In this document: positions 8,174 to 21,226 of the stretch, piece by piece
Layout: every line of letters begins with the position of its first letter
Numbering within the stretch: position 1 is the stretch's first letter
Assembly: GCF_014495845.1 (NCBI RefSeq)
Contig: NZ_CP061080.1
Span: 5,012,001-5,076,000 of the forward strand
From: Aquibium microcysteis
Lineage (GTDB): Bacteria; Pseudomonadota; Alphaproteobacteria; Rhizobiales; Rhizobiaceae
Direction of reading: 5' to 3'
Length of the DNA stretch: 64,000 nucleotides
Position numbers and translations under genes: made by a program
The notes under the pieces: model-generated
The model's input: only the letters and a program-made list of their open reading frames with translations
Told to the model about the DNA's origin: nothing
Databases searched by the model: none

Positions 8174-9157
8174 TCAGGCATTGCCGATCAGCACGCCTGC
8201 CGCGAGCACGAGCGAGCCGCCGAGCACCACCTGCAGGGCCGCGCGCAGGAAGGGCGTTTCCATGTAGCGGTTCTGGATGAAGGCGATGGCCCAGAGCTCG
8301 ACGAAGACGACGATGGCGGCGATGACGGTCGCGGTCCAGAAATGCGGGATCAGGTAGGGCAGGGCGTGGCCGAGGCCGCCGACAGCCGTCATGATGCCGG
8401 AGGCGAGCCCGCGCTTGACCGGCGATCCACGGCCCGACAGCTTGCCGTCGTCATGCGCGGCCTCGGTGAAGCCCATCGAGATGCCGGCGCCGACCGAGGC
8501 GGAGAGGCCGACGAGGAAGGTCTGCCAGGTGTCGCCGGTGGCGAAGGCGGCGGCGAAGATCGGCGCCAGCGTCGAGACCGAGCCGTCCATCAGCCCGGCG
8601 AGCCCCGGCTGGACGTAGGTGAGGATGAACTGGCGCCGCTCGGTCGACACTTCCTCGCGCTTGGCGCTGTCGGGCACATGCTCGGCCTCGAGCTCGTGCG
8701 CCCGTTCGCCATGGCCGGATTCCGCCGCCGCGAGGTCGCCGAGCAGCTTGCGCGTGCCGGCGTCGGAGGTGCGCTTCATCGCCTCGCGGTAGAAGCGCTC
8801 GGCCTGCCGCTCCATCTCCTCGGCCTGTCCGCGCACCTTGTCGATGCCGAGCGGCCGCACCAGCCAGTCGGGCCTGCGCTGGTAGAAGCCGCGCACGTGC
8901 TCGCGCCGGATCAGCGGGATGCGCTCGCCGAAACGGGCGCGGTGCAGCTCGATCAGCGCGGCGCGGTGGCCGTCCTCCTCCTCCGCCATGCCCTCGAACA
9001 CCTTCGCCGAGCGCGGGAACGCCTCGTGCAGCCCGTCGGCATAGGCGCGGTAGATGCGGGCGTCGTCTTCCTCCGAGGAGATGGCGAGCGCCAGGATCTC
9101 CTGCTCCGACAGCGAATCGAAGGAGCGGCGCGACAGGCCGAAGACGCTGGTCAACAT
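8174..9157 (-). CDS. mbfA: Membrane-bound ferritin-like iron exporter MbfA
   Basis: Inner-membrane Fe2+ exporter with a ferritin-like domain, 327 residues. The N-terminal rubrerythrin-type domain (about 10-165) carries the Glu/His pairs EEDDARIYRAY, EEEDGHRAAL, ERFYREAM and AESGHGERAHE. The C-terminal half is a VIT1/CCC1-type domain with GLMDGSVSTLAPIFAAA and several membrane helices. In Bradyrhizobium and Agrobacterium MbfA lowers cytosolic iron and is repressed by Irr under iron limitation. A perfect ICE palindrome lies 16 bases upstream of the ATG. The start MLTSVFGL was chosen because longer frames would include the operator. Confidence 0.93.
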   Translation of the reverse strand: MLTSVFGLSRRSFDSLSEQEILALAISSEEDDARIYRAYADGLHEAFPRSAKVFEGMAEEEDGHRAALIELHRARFGERIPLIRREHVRGFYQRRPDWLVRPLGIDKVRGQAEEMERQAERFYREAMKRTSDAGTRKLLGDLAAAESGHGERAHELEAEHVPDSAKREEVSTERRQFILTYVQPGLAGLMDGSVSTLAPIFAAAFATGDTWQTFLVGLSASVGAGISMGFTEAAHDDGKLSGRGSPVKRGLASGIMTAVGGLGHALPYLIPHFWTATVIAAIVVFVELWAIAFIQNRYMETPFLRAALQVVLGGSLVLAAGVLIGNA

Positions 9158-9173
9158 GAGCGGATGCCTCTTG

Positions 9174-9190
9174 TTTAGAATAGTTCTAAA
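9174..9190 (-). promoter_or_regulatory. ICE box (predicted Irr operator) of mbfA
   Basis: Read on the minus strand the site is TTTAGAACTATTCTAAA, with perfect 7-bp arms and a 3-bp spacer, matching the iron control element bound by Irr in Hyphomicrobiales. It lies immediately upstream of the mbfA start. Confidence 0.88.
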
Positions 9191-9261
9191 GTAGGCGCGG
9201 GAAGGGCGGAGGTCAACCGCCACGGCCCGCGGCGGGCGTGGCGGCCGGCACGCCCGCGGCG

Positions 9262-9317
9262 CGTCGTTCCGGACAGACGCTCCGCGCTCCGCGCGGCGCG
9301 TCTTCCGGAATGACGCG
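9262..9317. repeat. Compact inverted REP-like repeat
   Basis: Outer arms CGTCGTTCCGG and CCGGAATGACG enclose a GC-rich centre (CTCCGCGCTCCGCGCGGCG). It is related to the REP pair at 7179-7312 and lies in the mbfA-glcB divergent spacer. Confidence 0.65.
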
Positions 9318-9470
9318 ACCGCGTGCCCCTGCCTTCTCCCGAATAGCGGCCAGGACGAATCGATCTGCACGACCTTCGTGCGATTGACGCGCCGGTTCCC
9401 CTGTGGTGAACGCTCTGCGAGGACGATGCGCGGCCAAGCGCGCGACGCGACCAACCGGGAGAGACCTTTC

Positions 9471-11648
9471 ATGACCGACCGCATCGAGATCGACGGCCTG
9501 AGCATCGCGCGCGAACTGCACGACTTCGTGGTCGCGGAGGCGCTGCCGGGGACCGGGCTCGACGCGGCCGCGTTCTGGTCCGCCTTCGCCGCCATCGCGC
9601 ACGATCTGGCGCCGAAGAACCGCGCGCTGCTCGCGACGCGCGACGAAATGCAGGACAAGATCGATGCATGGCATCGCCAGAATGGCGCGCCATCGGACCT
9701 TGCCGCCTACAAGGCGTTCCTGTCGGAGATCGGCTACCTGCTGCCCGAGGGCGAAGCCTTTTCGGTGACGACCGGGAACGTCGATCCCGAGATCGCCACC
9801 GTCGCGGGGCCGCAGCTCGTGGTCCCGGTGATGAACGCGCGCTATGCGCTGAACGCGGCGAATGCCCGCTGGGGCTCGCTCTACGACGCGCTCTACGGCA
9901 CCGACGCGATCGCGGAGGCCGACGGGGCGGAGAAGGGCAAAGGCTACAATCCGAAGCGCGGGGCGAAGGTGATCGCCTGGGCACGCCGCTTCCTCGACGA
10001 GAGCGCGCCGCTCGACCGCGCCTCGTGGAGCGATGCGAAGGGCTTCGACGTGGCGCATGGCCGCCTCGTGGTGACGCTCGCCGACGGGACGATGACCGGC
10101 CTCGCCGACGGCACGCAGTTCGCCGGCCATGTCGGCGACGCGGCTGCGCCGTCGAAGATCCTGCTGAAGAAGAACGGCCTGCATGTCGAGATCGTGATCG
10201 ACGCCACCTCGGCGATCGGCCGCGACGACCCGGCGCAAATCTCCGACGTCTGGCTGGAATCGGCGCTCACCGCGATCATGGACTGCGAGGATTCGATCGC
10301 GGCGGTGGACGCCGAGGACAAGGTGGTCGTCTATCGCAACTGGCTCGGCCTGATGAAGGGCGACCTGACCGAGGAGGTGGCCAAGGGCGGCTCGACCTTC
10401 ACCCGCAGGCTCAACCCCGACCGCGAATACGTGGCGGCCGACGGCGCGGCGCTCGTCCTGCCGGGCCGCTCGCTGATGCTGGTCCGCAACGTCGGCCACC
10501 TGATGACCAACCCGGCCATCCTGCTGTCGGACGGCAGGGAGATCCCCGAGGGCATCATGGACGCGATGCTGACGGCGGCGATCGCGCTGCACGACGTCGG
10601 CGCGGGCGGCCGGCGCAGGAACAGCCGCGCCGGCTCGATGTACGTCGTCAAGCCGAAGATGCACGGCCCCGAGGAAGTGGCCTTCGCGGTGGAGCTGTTC
10701 TCGCGCGTCGAGGACGCGATCGGCATGGCCCGCAACACGATCAAGATGGGCATCATGGACGAGGAGCGCCGCACCACGGTGAACCTCAAGGAATGCATCC
10801 GCGCCGCCCGCGAGCGCGTCGTCTTCATCAACACGGGCTTCCTCGACCGCACCGGGGACGAGATGCACACCTCGATGGAGGCGGGCCCGATGATCCGCAA
10901 GGGCGACATGAAGCAGGCCGCCTGGATCCAGGCCTACGAGAACTGGAACGTCGACATCGGGCTGGAATGCGGGCTCGCCGGCCACGCGCAGATCGGCAAG
11001 GGCATGTGGGCCATGCCCGACCTGATGGCGGCCATGCTGGAGCAGAAGATCGGCCATCCCAAGGCCGGCGCCAACACCGCCTGGGTGCCCTCGCCGACGG
11101 CGGCGACCCTGCATGCCACGCATTATCACACGGTGGACGTGACGGCGGTGCAGGCGACGCTGAAGAGCCGGCCGCGGGCGAAGCTCGACGACATCCTGTC
11201 GGTGCCGGTGGCGACGCGGCCGAACTGGTCGCCGCAGGACGTCCAGAAGGAGCTCGACAACAACGCGCAGGGGATCCTCGGCTACGTCGTGCGCTGGATC
11301 GACCAGGGCGTCGGCTGCTCCAAGGTGCCCGACATCAACGACGTCGGCCTGATGGAGGACCGCGCCACGCTGCGCATCTCCTCGCAGCACATCGCCAACT
11401 GGCTGCGCCACGGCGTCTGCAGCCAGGAGCAGGTGATGGAGACGATGAAGCGCATGGCCGCGATCGTCGACCGGCAGAACGCCGGCGACCCGCTCTACCG
11501 GCCGATGGCCGCCGACTATGACGGCTCGATCGCCTTCCAGGCCGCCTGCGACCTCGTCTTCAAGGGCCGCCAGCAGCCGAACGGCTACACCGAGCCGGTG
11601 CTGCATGCCCGCCGGCTGGAACTGAAGGCGCGCGACCGCGCCGGCTGA
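9471..11648 (+). CDS. glcB: Malate synthase G
   Basis: Condenses glyoxylate and acetyl-CoA to malate, the second step of the glyoxylate shunt or of glycolate use, in the cytosol. At 725 residues it matches the monomeric G isoform (about 720), not isoform A. Family signatures include [20 protein letters not shown] with the active-site region, [39 protein letters not shown] and the C-terminal [20 protein letters not shown]. The ATG is preceded by GGGAGAGACC. No isocitrate lyase or glc gene is adjacent; the gene stands alone between mbfA and the tsaB cluster. Confidence 0.97.
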   Translation: MTDRIEIDGLSIARELHDFVVAEALPGTGLDAAAFWSAFAAIAHDLAPKNRALLATRDEMQDKIDAWHRQNGAPSDLAAYKAFLSEIGYLLPEGEAFSVTTGNVDPEIATVAGPQLVVPVMNARYALNAANARWGSLYDALYGTDAIAEADGAEKGKGYNPKRGAKVIAWARRFLDESAPLDRASWSDAKGFDVAHGRLVVTLADGTMTGLADGTQFAGHVGDAAAPSKILLKKNGLHVEIVIDATSAIGRDDPAQISDVWLESALTAIMDCEDSIAAVDAEDKVVVYRNWLGLMKGDLTEEVAKGGSTFTRRLNPDREYVAADGAALVLPGRSLMLVRNVGHLMTNPAILLSDGREIPEGIMDAMLTAAIALHDVGAGGRRRNSRAGSMYVVKPKMHGPEEVAFAVELFSRVEDAIGMARNTIKMGIMDEERRTTVNLKECIRAARERVVFINTGFLDRTGDEMHTSMEAGPMIRKGDMKQAAWIQAYENWNVDIGLECGLAGHAQIGKGMWAMPDLMAAMLEQKIGHPKAGANTAWVPSPTAATLHATHYHTVDVTAVQATLKSRPRAKLDDILSVPVATRPNWSPQDVQKELDNNAQGILGYVVRWIDQGVGCSKVPDINDVGLMEDRATLRISSQHIANWLRHGVCSQEQVMETMKRMAAIVDRQNAGDPLYRPMAADYDGSIAFQAACDLVFKGRQQPNGYTEPVLHARRLELKARDRAG

Positions 11649-11713
11649 GACACCGGCACGGCGCGCGGCGGCGTCGCTTGTCGCCGCGCCCGGCATTGCC
11701 TATGCCTCGTGCG

Positions 11714-12400
11714 ATGAAGATTCTCGCCATCGACACGGCGGCCGAATGGTGCGCCGCCTGCCTCTGGGACGACGGCTCCGGCCGCCTCCTCGGCTCCGAG
11801 GCGCGCGACATCGGCAAGGGGCACGCCGAGGCGCTGATGGGCGTGATCGGCGCGGCGCTCGACCGGGCAGGCGCTTCTTATCCTGACGTCGGGGCCATCG
11901 CCGTCTCGGTCGGACCCGGCTCCTTCACCGGCGTGCGGATCGGCGTCGCCACCGCGCGCGGCCTCGCTCTGGCGCTGAAGGTACCCGCGACCGGCGTCGG
12001 CACGTTGGACGCTCTTGCCTTCGAAGCCGAGCCGCTGGCGCGGGGACGGCCGGTGCTGGCCGTGCTGGACGCCCGGCGCGAGGAATTCTACGCCGCGCTC
12101 TACGGCCCGGGCGGGGCGGTGCATGCGGCGCCGGCGATCCTCGACCTCAGGGCCGTCGCCGCGCTCGCGGGGCTGATGAAGCCGCTGATCGTCGGTTCCG
12201 GCGCGCGACAGGCCGCAGAGGCGGCCGGCCTCGACCCGGACGCCACCGCGCTGACCGACCGGCGCACCGCCGGCATCGAGAGTTTCGCGCGGCTCGCCGC
12301 CCGGATCGGCTTCGGCGGCGAGAGGCCGCGCCCGCTCTATCTGCGGGGGCCTGACGCGCGGCCGCAGGACGGCTTCGCGCTGCCGCGGAGCGGCGCCTGA
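11714..12400 (+). CDS. tsaB: tRNA threonylcarbamoyladenosine biosynthesis protein TsaB
   Basis: Non-catalytic partner of TsaD in synthesis of t6A37 in ANN-decoding tRNAs. The 228 residues form an ASKHA fold: N-terminal MKILAIDTAAEWCAAC and the TsaB/TsaD signature AVSVGPGSFTGVRIGVA. An ATG 12 bases earlier is in frame, but MKILAIDTA is the usual N-terminus of the family. The stop overlaps the rimI start by one base (TGATG), the common tsaB-rimI pair of Alphaproteobacteria, implying coupled translation. Confidence 0.93.
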   Translation: MKILAIDTAAEWCAACLWDDGSGRLLGSEARDIGKGHAEALMGVIGAALDRAGASYPDVGAIAVSVGPGSFTGVRIGVATARGLALALKVPATGVGTLDALAFEAEPLARGRPVLAVLDARREEFYAALYGPGGAVHAAPAILDLRAVAALAGLMKPLIVGSGARQAAEAAGLDPDATALTDRRTAGIESFARLAARIGFGGERPRPLYLRGPDARPQDGFALPRSGA

Positions 12401-12894
12401 TGCGGGTTCCCTTCCTCTCCGGCCGCAAGCGCGACTTCGTCGTCGACCGCCTCGGTGCGGGCGACGTGATGGCGCTCGAGACGCTGCACAGGGAGGATTT
12501 CGCGCGGCCCTGGAGCCATGTCGAATTCGCGAGCCTGCTCGACCAGGAGCCGGTGTTCGGCTTCGCCGCGCGCGAGGTCGGCCGGCCCGGCGTCCAGCCG
12601 TCGGGCTTCGTGCTCGCCCGCCAGGCGGCCGGCGAAGGCGAGATCCTGACCATCGCGGTGGCGCGGGCGGCCCGCCGCGGCGGCCTCGGCTGGGCGCTGA
12701 TGGACGCGGTGCTGCGCGAACTCTATGCCGAACGGGCCGAGGCGCTGTTCCTGGAGGTCGACGAGACCAACCTGCCGGCGCTGACGCTCTACCGCCGGCT
12801 CGGCTTCCGCGAGGTCGGGCGCCGCCCCGCCTATTACGAGCATGCCGGGACCCGACCGACCGCCGCGCTTGTCATGCGCCGCGATCTTCGCTAG
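12400..12894 (+). CDS. rimI: Ribosomal protein S18-alanine N-acetyltransferase RimI
   Basis: GNAT enzyme of 164 residues that acetylates the N-terminal alanine of ribosomal protein S18 from acetyl-CoA. The acetyl-CoA-binding region is ILTIAVARAARRGGLGWALMDAVL, and the C-terminal NLPALTLYRRLGFREVGRRPAYY is typical of RimI. The first about 15 residues (MRVPFLSGRKRDFVVD) are an extension common in Hyphomicrobiales. It is coupled to tsaB. A fur gene often sits after rimI in related genomes; it is absent here. Confidence 0.9.
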   Translation: MRVPFLSGRKRDFVVDRLGAGDVMALETLHREDFARPWSHVEFASLLDQEPVFGFAAREVGRPGVQPSGFVLARQAAGEGEILTIAVARAARRGGLGWALMDAVLRELYAERAEALFLEVDETNLPALTLYRRLGFREVGRRPAYYEHAGTRPTAALVMRRDLR

Positions 12895-12935
12895 CCGCTG
12901 CGGTCGCAGGGCGCGAGGCCGCGCTCGCCGGGGGA

Positions 12936-13757
12936 ATGGACAGAGGCATGATCGGCCGGTTGCGGATCGCGGTGATGCTGGCGCTGGTGGTCGCGGTGAC
13001 GCCGGGCGCGATCCTGCTGCAGATGGCCGTCCTGCGCACCCGCCTCATGCATCCCGGCACGCTGCCGAGGCTCTGGCACCGCTTCGCGCTGCGGCTGCTC
13101 GGCATCCGCGTCCATGTCGAGGGCGTTCCGGCCGCCGGCCGGCCGCTGCTGATCGTGGCCAACCACGTCTCGTGGAGCGATATCTGCGTGCTCGGCTCGC
13201 TCGGCGCCTTTTCCTTCGTGGCGAAGGCAGACATGGCGGCATGGCCTGTCTTCGGCCTGCTCGCCCGCCTGCAGCGCTCGGTCTTCGTCGAGCGCGAGCG
13301 CACGCGCGCCTCCCACCTCCAGGCCAGGGAACTCGGCGACCGGCTCGGCGCCGGCGAGGCGCTGGTTCTGTTCGCCGAGGGCACGACCTATGACGGCAAC
13401 GCGGTCGGCCCCTTCAAGAGCACGCTCTTCGGCGCCGCGCAGGCGGCGCTGGCCGGCCAGCCGGGCCTGGAGACCGTCCACGTCCAGCCGGTCTCGATCG
13501 CCTACACGCGTCTGCACGGCATGCCGATGGGCCGCTTTCACCGCACCCATGCCGCCTGGATCGGCGACATGGACCTCGTGCCGCACATCGGCGGGCTGCT
13601 GCGCGAGGGCGGGATGGATGTGGAGGTGCGCTTCGGCGACCCGATCCCCTTCAACCGCGGCAGCAATCGCAAGGAGATCGCCCGCCTGACCGAGGCCGAG
13701 GTCCGCCGCAGCATGTCGCTGTCCCTGCGCCGGCCGCGCCCGTCCTCCGCGCGGTGA
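12936..13757 (+). CDS. plsC: 1-acyl-sn-glycerol-3-phosphate acyltransferase
   Basis: Membrane-associated acyltransferase making phosphatidic acid from lysophosphatidate, 273 residues. A hydrophobic N-terminal helix (LRIAVMLALVVAVTPGAILL) precedes the catalytic HX4D motif NHVSWSD, the substrate-binding block FVERERTRA and the block FAEGTTYDG. The C-terminal portion (ADIGDMDLVPHIG-like region, then RFGDPIPFNRGSNRKEIA) is as in OlsA/PlsC of rhizobia, so OlsA (ornithine lipid synthesis) is an alternative. An internal ATG at residue 5 (MIGRLRIA) could be the true start. It follows rimI by 41 bases. Confidence 0.88.
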   Translation: MDRGMIGRLRIAVMLALVVAVTPGAILLQMAVLRTRLMHPGTLPRLWHRFALRLLGIRVHVEGVPAAGRPLLIVANHVSWSDICVLGSLGAFSFVAKADMAAWPVFGLLARLQRSVFVERERTRASHLQARELGDRLGAGEALVLFAEGTTYDGNAVGPFKSTLFGAAQAALAGQPGLETVHVQPVSIAYTRLHGMPMGRFHRTHAAWIGDMDLVPHIGGLLREGGMDVEVRFGDPIPFNRGSNRKEIARLTEAEVRRSMSLSLRRPRPSSAR

Positions 13758-13854
13758 CCCGGCGGCGCCGAACCGGTGCTTCCGGGCGACGACCTTAACC
13801 CGTTTTTCATTTCCCCGCGATAGCTGTTGATGAGCCAACCATTTTGGGTCTCCA

Positions 13855-13878
13855 CGATTCCCGTCAAAGTAGGAATCG
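13855..13878 (+). promoter_or_regulatory. Hairpin in the leader of the first chemoreceptor gene
   Basis: Perfect 7-bp arms CGATTCC and GGAATCG with a 10-base loop, about 55 bases upstream of the start codon. No T run follows, so it is not an ordinary terminator. Role unknown. Confidence 0.4.
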
Positions 13879-13932
13879 CGGAGCAACCTCCGGTTACTTT
13901 GGGGGGCGGCCGGCGCCGCCGAGGGGTACGAC

Positions 13933-15870
13933 ATGAACTTGAAGAACCTATCGATCTCGACCAAGCTCGCGACCGCTTTCGCGACGGTCGTCCTGATCAT
14001 CGTGGCGATGAGCGCGGCAGCGCTCTGGAACCTTGCACGGATCGACCATGAGAACACCCAGGCGGAAGCGACCAAGGGACGGGCCGCCATCGCGATGAGT
14101 GCGCGGCTGAGCCTCGCCCGTGTCGAGAACTCCTGGCGCGGCTTCCTCCTGTCCAACGACGACTACTATCTCGGACGCGTCGACAAGCACGAAGGCGCGA
14201 TGCGCGACCGGATGAACGAGCTGCGGCAGATCGAGGCAGCCAACACCGCCAAGGTCGCCGAAGTGGATGCGATCCTGTCAGCCATGTCGCGCTATCGCGC
14301 GGAGGTCATCGAGGCCGGCAAGCCGCTCGCGGCCGATCCGATGCGCCGCAACGAAGCCATCCGCATGGTCGGGCCGGACGGCCTCGCCGACGAGCTGATC
14401 ACCCCGATCGAGGACGGCATCGACGCCATGATCGCCGAGGAGACCGCGGCGAACTCGCAGGCCTCCGCCGTCCTGAGTGACGACGTCGGCCTGGCCCAGA
14501 CCGCGCTCTGGATCGGGCTCGCCATTGCCGTCGTCATGGCGGCCGGCCTCGGCGTCCTGCTGTCGCGCATGATCGCCACCCCGATCCGCTCCCTCACCGG
14601 GACGATGGGCAAGCTGGCGGCCGGCGACAACTCCGTCGACATCCCGGCCGTGGAGCGCCGCGACGAGATCGGCCAGATGGCGCAGGCCGTCCAGGTGTTC
14701 AAGAACGCCGCCATCGAGAAGCTCCGCGTCGAGGCGCAGGCGCTGGACCTGCGCTCTTCGAGCGAGGCTGAACGGGCGCGGGTCGAAGCCGAGAAGCAGC
14801 GCATGGCCGAAGAGGACCACATCGCCGTCACCGCGCTGGCCTCCGGCCTCGCCAGCCTCGCCAAGGGCGACCTGACGCACCGCATCGAGGCGCAGTTCGC
14901 GCCGAAGACGCAGCAGCTGAAGGACGACTTCAACGCCGCGATGGCACAGCTGCAGGACACCATGACCGGCATCTCCTCGGCCATCGCCGCGATGAAGACC
15001 GGCACCGGCGAGATCAGCCAGGCGGCAGACGACCTGTCGCGCCGCACCGAGCAGCAGGCCGCCTCGCTGGAAGAGACCGCGGCCGCGCTGGACGAGATCA
15101 CGTCCACCGTGCGCCAGACCGCCGAAGGCGCCCGCAAGGCCGCCGACGTGTCGAAGCAGGCCCGCTCCGGCGCGGAGAAGTCGTCGGAGGTCGTGCGTCA
15201 GGCGGTCCGCGCCATGTCGCAGATCGAGAAGTCGTCCGACGAGATCGGCCAGATCATCGGCGTCATCGACGAGATCGCCTTCCAGACCAACCTGCTCGCG
15301 CTGAATGCGGGCGTCGAGGCGGCGCGTGCCGGCGAGGCGGGACGCGGCTTCGCGGTCGTGGCCCAGGAAGTGCGGGCGCTGGCGCAGCGTTCTGCCGAAG
15401 CCGCCAAGGAGATCAAGTCGCTCATCTCGACCTCCACGGTGCAGGTGAACGAAGGCGTGGGCCTCGTGGGCCAGACCGGCGAGGTGCTCGAGCTGATCGC
15501 CAGCCAGGTCACCGAAATGTCCGGGCTGGTGCAGAAGATCTCCGAATCCGCGCAGGAACAGTCGACCGGCCTCGCCGAGGTCAACACCGCGGTCGGCCAG
15601 ATGGACCAGGTCACCCAGCAGAACGCCGCCATGGTGGAGGAATCGACCGCCGCCAGCCACTCGCTCGCCCGCGAGGCCGAGCAGCTGGCCGGGCTGATCT
15701 CCCGCTTCAATCTCGGCTCGTCGCGCGGATCGGCCGCCCGGCCGGCCCACGCCGCACCGGCCCATCGCCCGTCTCCGGCGCCGGTGGCGCAGATGCGCAC
15801 CGTCGGAGGCCGCGGCCAGTCCGCCGCACGGGCTCCGGCTGCCGACGCAGACGGCTGGGAAGAATTCTGA
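13933..15870 (+). CDS. Methyl-accepting chemotaxis protein with four-helix-type sensor
   Basis: Transmembrane chemoreceptor of 645 residues. Order: first membrane helix (about 12-32), an alpha-helical periplasmic sensor of about 155 residues ([24 protein letters not shown]; 4HB/CHASE3-like), second membrane helix about 190-210, HAMP about 212-265 ([19 protein letters not shown]), and a cytoplasmic signalling coil with the highly conserved tip [20 protein letters not shown] near 446-466. The last residues, WEEF, resemble the CheR/CheB tether (NWETF type). It is followed by a terminator, so it is transcribed separately from the next receptor, with which it shares HAMP and signalling domains. 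Confidence 0.95.
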   Translation: MNLKNLSISTKLATAFATVVLIIVAMSAAALWNLARIDHENTQAEATKGRAAIAMSARLSLARVENSWRGFLLSNDDYYLGRVDKHEGAMRDRMNELRQIEAANTAKVAEVDAILSAMSRYRAEVIEAGKPLAADPMRRNEAIRMVGPDGLADELITPIEDGIDAMIAEETAANSQASAVLSDDVGLAQTALWIGLAIAVVMAAGLGVLLSRMIATPIRSLTGTMGKLAAGDNSVDIPAVERRDEIGQMAQAVQVFKNAAIEKLRVEAQALDLRSSSEAERARVEAEKQRMAEEDHIAVTALASGLASLAKGDLTHRIEAQFAPKTQQLKDDFNAAMAQLQDTMTGISSAIAAMKTGTGEISQAADDLSRRTEQQAASLEETAAALDEITSTVRQTAEGARKAADVSKQARSGAEKSSEVVRQAVRAMSQIEKSSDEIGQIIGVIDEIAFQTNLLALNAGVEAARAGEAGRGFAVVAQEVRALAQRSAEAAKEIKSLISTSTVQVNEGVGLVGQTGEVLELIASQVTEMSGLVQKISESAQEQSTGLAEVNTAVGQMDQVTQQNAAMVEESTAASHSLAREAEQLAGLISRFNLGSSRGSAARPAHAAPAHRPSPAPVAQMRTVGGRGQSAARAPAADADGWEEF

Positions 15871-15898
15871 GCGCGACTGTCCGACACGCATCGGGAAG

Positions 15899-15930
15899 AA
15901 AGGCCGCATCCGCAAGGGTGCGGCCTTTTT
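15899..15930 (+). terminator. Intrinsic terminator after the first chemoreceptor
   Basis: Arms AAAGGCCGCA and TGCGGCCTTT with a 10-base loop, followed by further T residues, 29 bases after the stop codon. Confidence 0.92.
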
Positions 15931-16185
15931 CGATGAGGCTCCCGTCATGTCCAGGCCGGGCCGCGCGCGACCGACGTCGACCGCCGCCCGGCCGGGACGC
16001 AGTGCAGATGTGAGCCCAGTAAAGATCGCTTAACTTCGGTTTAATTTCTCAAGATTATACAATAGAGCAATTTCCGGCAATGAAGTCCGACCGTCTCGAC
16101 ACGCTGCCGTGACATGCCCGTCTCCAGCAGGACGGTCATGCGCGGATGGACGCGGGACGGGCCGGCGTTCCTCGAAGGCCACCAG

Positions 16186-18117
16186 ATGAAGAACCTCAGC
16201 ATTTCGGCGCGTCTCTATGCGCTCGTCGGACTAGGCTTCCTGCTCTCCGTCGCGCTGACCGCGGCGATGCTCTTCAAGACCCAGGACCAGGTGGAGAACG
16301 AGCGCCGAGCGATGCTCGCCGCCATGAACGAGAACGCCGTCAGCGTCTTCGACGCCTACCACAAGCTCGAACTGAGCGGCGAGCTCTCGCAGAAGGAGGC
16401 GCAGTCCCGGGCAATGAGCGCGATCGGCGCCATGCGCTACCAGGGCAACGGCTACTTCTTCATCCAGAACATGGACCTGATCATGCTCATGCATCCGATC
16501 GCGCCATCGCTGAACGGAACCGATCAGTCCGGACTGAAGGACAGCCAGGGACGGCTGGTCGCCGTCGAGATGCTGAAGAAGGTGAAGGAGGACGGGGCCG
16601 GCTTCGTCGACTACGAGTGGCCGAAACCGGGTGCGGACGTACCGGCGGAGAAATTCGCCCACGTCAAGGCTTTCGCGCCGTGGGGGTGGTTCGTCGGCAC
16701 GGGCGTCTACGTCGACGATCTCGACGCCCTGTTCATGAGCAACATGCTCGAATACGGCATCGTCCTCCTGATCGGTCTCTGCATCCTCGTGCCGCTCAGC
16801 TTCCTGATTGCCCGCAGCATCGCGCGACCCGTCGGCGAGCTGACCGGAACCATGGGAAGGCTCGCGGCCGGCGACAACTCCGTCGCCATCCCGTCCATCG
16901 ATCGCGGCGACGAGATCGGCCAGATGGCGCAGGCGGTGCAGGTGTTCAAGGACGCCGCGCTGGAGAAGATCCGGCTGGAGGCGCAGGCGGTCGACATGCG
17001 CGACAGCGCCGAGGCCGACCGCGCCAGGAGCGAGGCGGAGAAGGCGCGCGAGGCGCAGGAGGACCACGCCGCCGTCACCGCGCTGGCCTCCGGCCTGGCC
17101 AGCCTCGCCCGGGGCGACCTGACGCACCGCATCGAGGTGCAGTTCGCGCCGAAGACGCAGCAGCTGAAGGACGACTTCAACGCCGCCATGGCGCAGCTGC
17201 AGGATACGATGTCGGGCATCGCCGGCGCGATCGCGGCGATGCGCACCGGAACGTCCGAGATCAGCCAGGCGGCCGACGATCTGGCGCGCCGCACCGAACA
17301 GCAGGCGGCCTCGCTCGAGGAGACCGCCGCCGCGCTCGACGAGATCACCACGACCGTGCGCAAGACGGCCGCAGGCGCCCGCAAGGCAGCCGAGGTCTCG
17401 CGCGATGCCAAGGGCGGCGCCGACCGCTCGTCGGAGGTCGTGCGCCAGGCGGTCCGCGCCATGTCGCAGATCGAGAAGTCGTCCGAGGAGATCGGCCAGA
17501 TCATCGGCGTCATCGACGAGATCGCCTTCCAGACCAACCTGCTCGCGCTCAACGCCGGCGTCGAGGCGGCCCGCGCCGGCGAGGCCGGCAAGGGCTTCGC
17601 CGTGGTCGCCCAGGAAGTGCGGGCGCTCGCGCAGCGCTCGGCGGAGGCGGCCAAGGAGATCAAGGCCCTGATCTCGACGTCGACCGCGCAGGTCAACGAG
17701 GGTGTGGGGCTGGTCGGGCAGACCGGCGAGGTCCTCGAACTGATCGCGGGGCAGGTCGCCGAGATGTCGGGCCTCGTGCAGAGAATCGCGGAATCCGCGC
17801 AGGAGCAGTCGACCGGGCTCGCCGAGGTCAACACCGCCGTCGGCCAGATGGACCAGGTCACCCAGCAGAACGCCGCCATGGTGGAGGAATCCACCGCCGC
17901 CAGCCACTCGCTCGCCCGCGAGGCCGAGCAGCTGGCCGTGCTCGTCTCCCGCTTCCGCACCGGCGAGGCGCGCGGCGCCGCCGCGCCCTCCTATCGAAGC
18001 GCCCAGCCGGCGCGGCGTCCCGCGGCGCCCGTCACGCAGCTGCGCACCGCCGGCGGCCGGGGCCAGTCCGCCGCCGCCGCGCCCTCGGCCGACGCCGGCG
18101 GCTGGGAGGAATTCTAG
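16186..18117 (+). CDS. Methyl-accepting chemotaxis protein with single-Cache sensor
   Basis: Second chemoreceptor, 643 residues. The periplasmic part differs completely from the previous gene: it is a Cache-type domain (about 35-185) with the hallmark [17 protein letters not shown] and [16 protein letters not shown], known in other receptors to bind small organic acids. From HAMP (about 208) to the C-terminus the sequence is almost the same as its neighbour, including the tip [20 protein letters not shown] and the final WEEF. The start [15 protein letters not shown] was chosen by similarity to the sister gene (MNLKNLSIS); upstream in-frame ATGs give an unlikely leader. The AT-rich stretch 16020-16080 probably holds the promoter. 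Confidence 0.95.
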   Translation: MKNLSISARLYALVGLGFLLSVALTAAMLFKTQDQVENERRAMLAAMNENAVSVFDAYHKLELSGELSQKEAQSRAMSAIGAMRYQGNGYFFIQNMDLIMLMHPIAPSLNGTDQSGLKDSQGRLVAVEMLKKVKEDGAGFVDYEWPKPGADVPAEKFAHVKAFAPWGWFVGTGVYVDDLDALFMSNMLEYGIVLLIGLCILVPLSFLIARSIARPVGELTGTMGRLAAGDNSVAIPSIDRGDEIGQMAQAVQVFKDAALEKIRLEAQAVDMRDSAEADRARSEAEKAREAQEDHAAVTALASGLASLARGDLTHRIEVQFAPKTQQLKDDFNAAMAQLQDTMSGIAGAIAAMRTGTSEISQAADDLARRTEQQAASLEETAAALDEITTTVRKTAAGARKAAEVSRDAKGGADRSSEVVRQAVRAMSQIEKSSEEIGQIIGVIDEIAFQTNLLALNAGVEAARAGEAGKGFAVVAQEVRALAQRSAEAAKEIKALISTSTAQVNEGVGLVGQTGEVLELIAGQVAEMSGLVQRIAESAQEQSTGLAEVNTAVGQMDQVTQQNAAMVEESTAASHSLAREAEQLAVLVSRFRTGEARGAAAPSYRSAQPARRPAAPVTQLRTAGGRGQSAAAAPSADAGGWEEF

Positions 18118-18218
18118 ACCCGCCGACCCGGCGGCGGACCGGCTTCGCAGCGGGCGGCGACGCCGCGAGCCGCAGCTTGCCCTTGTCAGGCCTCGGCCAA
18201 AACCGCTAAGAGCCGGGA

Positions 18219-19619
<1,401 letters not shown>

Positions 19620-19650
19620 CGTCGGCGGCGGGCAGGATCGGGAGACGAGG

Positions 19651-20688
<1,038 letters not shown>

Positions 20689-20707
20689 GCCTCGCCTGGC
20701 CGGCGCC

Positions 20708-21226
20708 ATGAGCGCGAAAGCCCTCGCCGTCGAGATCGCGCTGGCGGTCGAAGCGCCCGGCTGGCCGGACGAGGCCGAACTCGACCGTCTCGTGCGCCGC
20801 GCCGTGGAGGCGGTCGTGGCCGAGCTTGCGCTGCAATCGTCCGATCCCACCGAACTCGGCGTCACCTTCACCGACGACGCCGCGATCCGGGCGCTGAACG
20901 CGCAATGGCGGGGGCAGGACAAGCCCACCAACGTCCTGTCCTTTCCGGCCTTTCCCGAAGGCGGCGAGGCCGTTCCGCCGATGCTGGGCGACATCGTGCT
21001 CGCCCGCGAGACGATCGAACGCGAGGCCGCACTGGACGGAAAGCCCTTCGATCACCATCTGACGCATCTGGTGGCGCACGGGCTCCTTCACCTTCTCGGC
21101 TACGATCACGAGACCGACGACGAGGCGGAGGAGATGGAAGGGGCGGAGAGGCGTGTTCTCGCATCGCTTGCGATTCCCGACCCCTATGCGCTATCTGAAG
21201 ATCCTGAACCAGCAACGAGACGATGA
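20708..21226 (+). CDS. ybeY: Endoribonuclease YbeY
   Basis: Zinc-dependent RNase for 16S rRNA 3'-end maturation and 70S quality control, 172 residues. The metal motif is [15 protein letters not shown] (H-x3-H-x5-H), preceded by the family block [29 protein letters not shown] is also conserved. It sits between phoH, its functional partner, and the CorC-type gene, whose start overlaps its stop by four bases. Confidence 0.96.
   Translation: MSAKALAVEIALAVEAPGWPDEAELDRLVRRAVEAVVAELALQSSDPTELGVTFTDDAAIRALNAQWRGQDKPTNVLSFPAFPEGGEAVPPMLGDIVLARETIEREAALDGKPFDHHLTHLVAHGLLHLLGYDHETDDEAEEMEGAERRVLASLAIPDPYALSEDPEPATRR

Noticed and set aside
16114..16185. Upstream ATGs for the second chemoreceptor
   Set aside because: They add a non-hydrophobic leader before the first membrane helix, whereas [10 protein letters not shown] aligns with the sister receptor.
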